Shown in pieces: positions 16,275-20,578 of a DNA stretch of 20,578 nt (the first letter of the stretch is position 1; the number at the start of each line of letters is the position of its first letter). The notes under the pieces are model-generated. The model made no database searches. It was not told where the DNA came from and saw only the letters and a list, made by a program, of their open reading frames with translations. This DNA is from Gemmatimonadota bacterium (GTDB taxonomy: Bacteria; Gemmatimonadota; Gemmatimonadetes; Gemmatimonadales; Gemmatimonadaceae), in the NCBI GenBank assembly GCA_003131365.1, contig PKVB01000190.1:1-20578 (forward strand). Reading direction: 5' to 3'. Made by a program: the position numbers and the translations under genes.

Positions 16275-17144
16275 TCAATTCACCGTGATCTGCTGGATCA
16301 TGCCGTGCGCGAAGTGTGGCTTCCCATCCTTTGCATCTGGCACGAAGCAGATTAGCGCGTAGTTGCCCGGAGTAAAATCAGCCGTGAAATACCCGGACAG
16401 TCCGTGCTCGAGGCCGGACATGCCGCCCAGCGCCTTTCCGGGGGGTGGACCGTCCATCTTCTCGATCCACTTCATGAAGTCTCCGACACTGGTCCCGGGA
16501 GCCAGCTGTACCAACTCGATTTCGTGTGGTTGCTGCGCCGCGTTGTAAACGCGAATGGTGCGCGTTCCGGCGCGAATCGGAGACGAGAGCTTGAAGGCAT
16601 AGTCGGCGAGTGTCGCGGTGACGTCAGCCCGAGGCTTTGTAGCAGCCGGACCGTTGTCACGCGCTACCCGTAGTGACCGCACCATTCCCTTCATGAAATG
16701 GGGCGGTCCGCCGATATCGACGAAGCAGATCAGGGCGTAGTTGCCCGGCTCGAGCATCACCGTCGCGTTCGACTCGAGGCCGGGGTCGGGAGCATTCGGG
16801 CCACCCACTTGTTTCACCCAGGCGGGAGGCGGTCCCGGATTGGCCAGAGCAGCGCGGAGAGCATCTATCGTTTTTCCATCCGCCAGCTTCAACAACTGCA
16901 TGTGATGAAGCGCGGGCCCCTTGTTCAGGAATCTGAACTCTGTGAGACCAGCCGGGATGACGTCAGGAGCGTCGAACTTGAAATCCTCGCCCGTAACCCG
17001 AACGACATGCGCCTTAACAACGGGTGCTGAGACGCCTGCTGATGACATGGCGCGCGATGGAGCCGCCGCGAAAGCGAGGCCGAATGAAAGTGTTGCGACT
17101 GCTACTGATCCCGCGATGAGACCGACGGTCTTCACAGATGCCAT
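16275..17144 (-). CDS. Secreted protein with two tandem cupredoxin-like domains
   Basis: This 289-residue protein has a signal peptide (core about 6-25, cut near AFAAA) and two homologous halves. Half 1 has LHHMQLLKLA (H81), NYALICFV (C140), PHFMKGM (H149, M154). Half 2 has QPHEIELVQLA (H207), NYALICFV (C266), PHFAHGM (H277, M282). The first His to Cys distance is 59 residues in both halves, and the Cys-His gap is 8 or 10 residues, each followed by x4-Met. This His-Cys-His-Met order is that of type 1 (blue) copper sites, so periplasmic copper binding or electron transfer is inferred. The longer Cys-His loop departs from plastocyanin or rusticyanin. ATG 17144 has a good Shine-Dalgarno GGAGAGG (17158 to 17152), 7 bases away. 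It follows msrB by 87 bases and is probably co-transcribed. Confidence 0.82.
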   Translation of the reverse strand: MASVKTVGLIAGSVAVATLSFGLAFAAAPSRAMSSAGVSAPVVKAHVVRVTGEDFKFDAPDVIPAGLTEFRFLNKGPALHHMQLLKLADGKTIDALRAALANPGPPPAWVKQVGGPNAPDPGLESNATVMLEPGNYALICFVDIGGPPHFMKGMVRSLRVARDNGPAATKPRADVTATLADYAFKLSSPIRAGTRTIRVYNAAQQPHEIELVQLAPGTSVGDFMKWIEKMDGPPPGKALGGMSGLEHGLSGYFTADFTPGNYALICFVPDAKDGKPHFAHGMIQQITVN

Positions 17145-17231
17145 GAACGAACCTCTCCGTTGACGAGTACAGGCGATGAGCGAGCCACATTGTGCCGCTA
17201 CTATCGTCGGCTGTCAACAGGAGACCGCGGC

Positions 17232-17627
17232 CTACTTGTCCTCGTGCTTGAGGGAAGCGGAGTTGATGCAATAGCGCTGGTGCGTCGGCCCGGGACCGTC
17301 GTCGAATACATGTCCCAGGTGGGCATCACATTTCGCGCAGAGAACTTCCGTACGCCGCATGAAAAGGCTCTTGTCCGATTCAGTGCGGACGTTCTCACCC
17401 GCAACCGGCTCGGTGAAGCTGGGCCAACCGGTGCCGGAGTCAAACTTGGCGTCGGAATCGAAAAGAGGCGCTCCACAGCAGACGCAGGTGTAGGTCCCCG
17501 GCTTCTTGCTGTCGTGGTACTCGCCGGTAAACGCGCGCTCGGTGCCCTTCTGGCGCGCGATCCGGTACTGCTCCGGGGTGAGCTCCTTGCGCCATTCTTC
17601 ATCGCTCTTCTTGATCTTGTCGCTCAT
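17232..17627 (-). CDS. msrB: Peptide-methionine (R)-S-oxide reductase MsrB
   Basis: This 131-residue MsrB reduces the R-epimer of methionine sulfoxide in proteins. Zinc cysteines are C48 and C51 (CVCC) and C97 and C100 (CAKC). The family signature DSGTGWPSF is at 63-71, HLGHVFDDGPGP at 103-114, and the catalytic cysteine is C120 in RYCINSASL. There is no signal peptide, so it is cytoplasmic. The frame extends to a TTG at 17645, but that codon lies within a candidate -10 box. ATG 17627 is preceded by an AGAGAG purine run and gives the normal family length. It is upstream of the tandem cupredoxin gene in the same direction, a possible redox-linked pair. Confidence 0.96.
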   Translation of the reverse strand: MSDKIKKSDEEWRKELTPEQYRIARQKGTERAFTGEYHDSKKPGTYTCVCCGAPLFDSDAKFDSGTGWPSFTEPVAGENVRTESDKSLFMRRTEVLCAKCDAHLGHVFDDGPGPTHQRYCINSASLKHEDK

Positions 17628-17644
17628 CGTGTCGCTCTCTGACA

Positions 17645-17671
17645 ATCAAATAGGTGTGATTTCACCGTCAA
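17645..17671 (-). promoter_or_regulatory. Candidate sigma70 promoter for msrB
   Basis: On the minus strand TTGACG (17671 to 17666) and TTTGAT (17650 to 17645) are separated by 15 bases. They match 5 of 6 and 4 of 6 consensus positions, though the spacer is short. Predicted transcription would begin near 17638, leaving a leader of about 11 bases with the AGAG purine run before the msrB ATG. Confidence 0.35.
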
Positions 17672-17763
17672 CGCATTGGTGATTTGCGTCGCCTAAGCGG
17701 TACGTCAAAAATACACCGCGTGTGGAATATCGGTGTGCAGCATCCTAGCTTCTGCCTAACCGT

Positions 17764-19053
17764 ATGGAACGCCGATCGAGAGCCACGCGAAGCACGATTG
17801 TACTCCTGGCGACAGCCGTTGCGGGCTGCGTCCATGGCCCGGGCAGCCTCCGTCAGGAGCGCCGCCTCGGCTACTGGGAAGCGCTGGCCGAGCTGGTTCC
17901 GGCGGAGGCTATCGTATCCGCCCGCACACCTTCCGAAAAGGAGTTTGCCGAAGCTCTGGGGAATCTCATGTCCGGCGATCTGGAAAAGGCGGAGCAGCGC
18001 TTCGGAACGCTGCGTCGTACGGCAACAGACTCCGTCATCCGCGCCGGCTCGAGGGTGATCTACACGGCGACGCTCCAGTATCAGGAGAAGTGGGGGGAGC
18101 TGGCGGCGCTCAAGAACGAGCCATCGCAGTCAAAGGCGGATCGCACCGACAAGGCGAGCATTGAGCTGTGGGCCGAGGCGTTCAGGAACATTCCGCCGAA
18201 GACGTTCACCTTTCGTTCGGCATCGGCTCGTCTGCCCATGTCGGTGTCAACGGTGGGGACTCCCCTCGTTCCCGTCAGAATCGGCGGCAAGGTCTACAAC
18301 TTCTGGCTGGATACGGGCTCGAGCCTGACCATGCTCGCCTCGGATGTCGCCCGCGATCTCAACATCGCTCCGATCGCGTCCGACACCCTGGAGATCGTCA
18401 CCAGCACAGGCAGGGTGAGGGCAAATCCGGCGCTGATTCCTCAGCTCGAGATCGGCCAACTGGTGGTTCGGAACGCGCCAGCGATGGTTGTCGAGGAAAC
18501 GAGGATGGAAATGAGCGAGCCAAGGCCGATCGAGCCGACCAAGCACGTGAAGATCGACGGCATCATCGGCTTCGACATCATCCGACAGCTGGATCTCGAG
18601 GTGGACTACGGCGACAACAGCCTGCGCCTTCGCAATCCGGCGACATCGAGACCGGACACCGAACGCAACATGTTCTGGGTCGGTATTCCGGTCGTGAGAC
18701 TAACCAGCGCCGATGGAATCCCACTGCACTTCGGCCTGGACACAGGGGCGCAGCTGACGTTCGTGACGGAGACGCTTCTCGACAGACTCGACCTCGTCGC
18801 GGCGCGGATAGAGAGCCGGCGAGTCGGCGGTCTTGGCGGCGAGATATCTGTTCGCGCCCCGGTGCTACCGGATCTGCGGGTGTTCGTGCGTGGATTCCCA
18901 ATTCTGTTCATGGGTGCGGTGGTCCGCGCCCCGGTCTATCAGATCCTGGCCGCCCTCGATGGGGTGCTGGGAGGAGACGTCTGGAACAGCGGGGTCGTGC
19001 GGATCGACATGACAAACGGCGTTTTCGCGATACGGAGACCCCGCCCCAACTAG
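17764..19053 (+). CDS. Lipoprotein with two retropepsin-like aspartyl protease domains
   Basis: This 429-residue protein has a lipoprotein signal: basic start, hydrophobic IVLLATAVAG, lipobox VAGC with C22, so it is likely membrane anchored facing the periplasm. A helical region (about 35-145) precedes two retropepsin-like domains. Domain 1 (about 160-292) has the catalytic motif FWLDTGSSLT (D183) and the DGIIGFDI (265-272) hydrophobic-hydrophobic-Gly element. Domain 2 (about 303-425) has FGLDTGAQLT (D326) and the matching DGVLGGDVW. Retropepsins normally dimerise to build one active site with two DTG loops, so this chain could fold as a self-contained pseudodimer. Substrate is unknown. The gene is divergent from msrB and lies 26 bases before the regulator. 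Confidence 0.9.
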   Translation: MERRSRATRSTIVLLATAVAGCVHGPGSLRQERRLGYWEALAELVPAEAIVSARTPSEKEFAEALGNLMSGDLEKAEQRFGTLRRTATDSVIRAGSRVIYTATLQYQEKWGELAALKNEPSQSKADRTDKASIELWAEAFRNIPPKTFTFRSASARLPMSVSTVGTPLVPVRIGGKVYNFWLDTGSSLTMLASDVARDLNIAPIASDTLEIVTSTGRVRANPALIPQLEIGQLVVRNAPAMVVEETRMEMSEPRPIEPTKHVKIDGIIGFDIIRQLDLEVDYGDNSLRLRNPATSRPDTERNMFWVGIPVVRLTSADGIPLHFGLDTGAQLTFVTETLLDRLDLVAARIESRRVGGLGGEISVRAPVLPDLRVFVRGFPILFMGAVVRAPVYQILAALDGVLGGDVWNSGVVRIDMTNGVFAIRRPRPN

Positions 19054-19059
19054 GAAAAA

Positions 19060-19081
19060 ATGTTAGCTTGCTAGCTAACAT
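19060..19081. promoter_or_regulatory. Inverted repeat overlapping the regulator start codon (candidate operator)
   Basis: Two perfect 9-base arms, ATGTTAGCT (19060-19068) and AGCTAACAT (19073-19081), flank TGCT. The ATG of the regulator begins at 19080 inside the right arm, and no Shine-Dalgarno is present. Dyad symmetry, spacing of about one to two helix turns and position next to a winged-helix regulator gene point to an autoregulatory operator. There is no T-tract, so a terminator for the protease gene is unlikely. Confidence 0.6.
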
Positions 19082-20303
19082 GTCTCGATCAGAGTATCTA
19101 CCGATAGAATTCGCGGTCACACCGCGCTTCGATGTCTTCTACGCGCTGTACTCGCTCACGAGCAGCGTTCCAACTCAGGTCGATCCCTGGAAGTCGAAAG
19201 CTCTAGCCCGACTGCCGCGGGATTTTGAGCGCGTGGCAAAACGTGTCGCGCCGCTTCCGATTTTCTGGCCACTGTTGGCGGACGCCATCCAAAACGTGTC
19301 GGGCGAGGTGACGTTCGAGGAAGTCCTCTCGACCATTCGCGAAATGCCAGTGGAGGTTCTACAGAGGAATATCCTTTCGGGAATCTTCCACGACCAGACC
19401 ACAGTAGACTCGCTCGTCACGCGCGAAATGAGTTTGAAGCAGGTGCTGACCGACCATGGGTTACCGGGTGCCGAGCTGCTAGGTCATTTCGGGCTGCGGC
19501 CATATAGCCAGAGCTCGCACTCGGCAAACGCGATTACAATGCTGCTCTCCAAGCCGAAGGTTTTCCGCGACGAGCTGGCGCTGGTGCTTCAGAAATTCTG
19601 GCAAAGCGGATTCCGGCAAGACTGGTCAGCGCTCGAGACTGGCCTGCGCGCCGAATCGTTTCGTATGAGGGATCTTCGTGAAGAGGGCTCCGCCGGGGAT
19701 CTCGGACGCGCGCTGAATCTTCCGGTCGCGTTCGATGACGACGCCAGGGAGATTCGCCCGAAGACCGGCTTGTCGATCGGCTACGACCGCGTCGATCGAT
19801 GCTACGTGATTCCGTCCGCGTTCAATGCCCGGCGATGGTGGGCGAAATACGAGACGAAAGCGCAGCGGGTTACTCTCTATCTTCCGATCACTACCGAGCC
19901 GAGGGCTCCCAACACGGTTGCGGAGGATGATCGCAAGCCTAGCGAACTCCCAGCCAAGAATCATCACGCAATAGCCGCCGAGCATCCCGCAATAAACGCC
20001 GAATCGGTTTTTCGAGCCCTGGGGGACACGACGCGATACGCGATAGCGTCGATACTTGCTCGCACGCCCACGACTTCGGCTGACCTCGCCCGGAGTCTCA
20101 AGGTTTCCAAGCCGACGATAACCCATCACGTGCATGCGCTCCGATCAGCCGGGCTGATTGCGGAAACGCCGAGTGGGGGATCGACCAAGCTTACCCTGAA
20201 CAGGGATACAGTTGCGGCCCTGTCTGGCGCGGCGGTCGAGCAGTTATTCTCGTCTACCGGCGACCTGGCGCTGGACACGACCCGGAAGCGGCGGAACAGC
20301 TAG
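19080..20303 (+). CDS. ArsR-family transcriptional regulator with DUF5937-like N-terminal domain
   Basis: This 407-residue protein has a C-terminal winged helix-turn-helix (about 305-375): VFRALGDTTRYAIASILA, then TSADLARSLKVSKPTITHHVHAL and a wing GLIAETPSGGSTKLTL. This is the ArsR/SmtB type. The N-terminal ~280 residues, opening with YLPIEFAVTPRFDVFYALYSL, resemble the DUF5937 region found in large ArsR-type regulators and probably sense a ligand or mediate dimerisation. No CxC metal site typical of metal-sensing ArsR proteins is seen. The frame is open far upstream through the protease gene, but homology-like sequence begins only at ATG 19080, which sits in the palindrome described separately. 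It probably represses itself, and possibly controls the upstream protease gene. Confidence 0.85.
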   Translation: MSRSEYLPIEFAVTPRFDVFYALYSLTSSVPTQVDPWKSKALARLPRDFERVAKRVAPLPIFWPLLADAIQNVSGEVTFEEVLSTIREMPVEVLQRNILSGIFHDQTTVDSLVTREMSLKQVLTDHGLPGAELLGHFGLRPYSQSSHSANAITMLLSKPKVFRDELALVLQKFWQSGFRQDWSALETGLRAESFRMRDLREEGSAGDLGRALNLPVAFDDDAREIRPKTGLSIGYDRVDRCYVIPSAFNARRWWAKYETKAQRVTLYLPITTEPRAPNTVAEDDRKPSELPAKNHHAIAAEHPAINAESVFRALGDTTRYAIASILARTPTTSADLARSLKVSKPTITHHVHALRSAGLIAETPSGGSTKLTLNRDTVAALSGAAVEQLFSSTGDLALDTTRKRRNS

Positions 20304-20360
20304 GTCCGCGACCGCCGCCCCCCCCTACCAGCTCCCTCCCCGACCGCCAACAGCCCGGAC

Positions 20361-20378
20361 CCCCTAAATCAGGGGTTT
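20361..20378 (+). terminator. Weak terminator-like hairpin after the ArsR gene
   Basis: CCCCT (20361-20365) pairs with AGGGG (20371-20375) around loop AAATC, followed by only three T residues. It lies 57 bases past the regulator stop, in a C-rich stretch (from about 20313) with no open frame of note. It may end the regulator message but is short. Confidence 0.4.
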
Positions 20379-20417
20379 GGCCAGGCAACCAAGTCAAAAA
20401 GAATCTTTTAAACCCTT

Positions 20418-20446
20418 TTGCCGTATTGTGAGTCTAAGAAGATAAG
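20418..20446 (+). promoter_or_regulatory. Candidate sigma70 promoter for the small RNA
   Basis: TTGCCG (20418-20423) and GATAAG (20441-20446) are separated by exactly 17 bases and match 4 of 6 consensus positions each. The surrounding sequence is conspicuously AT-rich compared with the rest of the window (20394-20445). Transcription would start near 20453. Confidence 0.45.
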
Positions 20447-20452
20447 AGGCCG

Positions 20453-20557
20453 GACTGTTGTCTCTCCTGGCGCAGGATGAGTGCTACTGGTCGAGCTTGT
20501 AGGACGGGTGGGCCACCAGTAGCCAGCCCCGTACCCCAAAAGGGTACGGGGTTTTTT
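20453..20557 (+). ncRNA. Candidate structured small RNA of about 105 nt, family unknown
   Basis: Three consecutive hairpins lie between a promoter-like element and a strong terminator, with no credible open frame. Hairpin 1 is CTCTCCTG (20462-20469) with CAGGA-GAG (20473-20481, one bulged T), loop GCG. Hairpin 2 has perfect 9-base arms GCTACTGGT (20483-20491) and ACCAGTAGC (20515-20523) around a 23-base G-rich loop. Hairpin 3 is the terminator. It lacks the conserved GGAAG/GCAGCC tetraloop region of SRP RNA, tmRNA features and RNase P core motifs. Two GGA triplets (20475-20477, 20502-20504) are present, which is too few for a CsrB-type sponge. Alternatively it is a cis-acting leader of a gene beyond the window. 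Confidence 0.55.
20527..20557 (+). terminator. Strong intrinsic terminator at the right end
   Basis: CCCCGTACCC (20527-20536) pairs perfectly with GGGTACGGGG (20542-20551) around loop CAAAA. Six T residues (20552-20557) follow, then CTT. This is a canonical rho-independent terminator for plus-strand transcription. Its distance of over 220 bases from the regulator stop, and the structured RNA in between, suggest it ends the small RNA rather than the regulator gene. Confidence 0.93.
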
Positions 20558-20578
20558 CTTGGCCTATCGTGTGACCGG

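Noticed and set aside
18168..19079. Long open frame running through the protease gene into the regulator
   Set aside because: The upstream 304 codons are Arg/His/Gly-rich out-of-frame translation of the retropepsin gene; recognisable regulator sequence begins only at 19080.
20453..20557. SRP (4.5S) RNA, 6S RNA or RNase P RNA identity for the right-end RNA
   Set aside because: The conserved SRP apical loop and asymmetric bulge, the long 6S central bubble and RNase P core motifs are not seen.

Overview
This 20.6 kb window is a GC-rich, gene-dense stretch of bacterial chromosome with short intergenic gaps and few obvious Shine-Dalgarno sequences. The gene content (a large DUF5916 outer-membrane protein, DUF4112, a GHL10 glycosidase-like protein, DUF969/DUF979/DUF2891, a tandem retropepsin lipoprotein) and a Gram-negative envelope with secreted and lipid-anchored proteins suggest a Gemmatimonadota-like organism. 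That assignment is inferred from family content only, since no rRNA or phylogenetic marker is present. There is no CRISPR array, insertion sequence or phage gene cluster.

Layout. (1) 1-1910, plus strand: the 3' part of a phosphoesterase-domain protein whose start lies outside the window, a translationally coupled DUF4112 membrane protein, then tRNA-Cys(GCA). (2) 1911-4319: a gene-poor accessory-looking patch. It holds an eroded beta-propeller C-terminus (to 2265) and a two-gene ABC-2 drug/polysaccharide-type exporter (2385-4008), flanked by non-coding sequence that shares short repeated words. (3) 4320-8276: a divergent pair, a PLP-dependent threonine/serine dehydratase-like enzyme (minus) and a 934-residue DUF5916 protein (plus). 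(4) 8400-13139: a tight five-gene plus-strand operon, DUF969-DUF979-DUF2891-small four-helix membrane protein-sodium:solute symporter. Most junctions overlap by one to four bases, so two separate uptake systems are probably made together. (5) 13140-14537, minus: a succinate-semialdehyde dehydrogenase-type enzyme abutting the symporter stop codon tail to tail. (6) 14662-16206, plus: a secreted GHL10 glycosyl hydrolase-like protein, ending at a strong hairpin that works best as a terminator for the facing genes. (7) 17627-16275, minus: methionine sulfoxide reductase B followed by a secreted protein with two cupredoxin-like repeats. (8) 17764-20303, plus: a lipoprotein with two retropepsin-like aspartyl protease domains, then an ArsR-type regulator with a DUF5937-like N-terminus whose start codon sits in a 22-base inverted repeat. 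(9) 20418-20560: an apparently stand-alone small RNA gene with a sigma70-like promoter, two hairpins and a strong intrinsic terminator.

The most interesting items are the unassigned small RNA at the right end, the duplicated cupredoxin with unusual ligand spacing next to MsrB, the single-chain double-DTG protease paired with a regulator that carries a palindromic operator over its own start codon, and the five-gene DUF969/DUF979/DUF2891/symporter operon. Several starts were moved inward from the longest possible reading frame, for reasons given in each entry.
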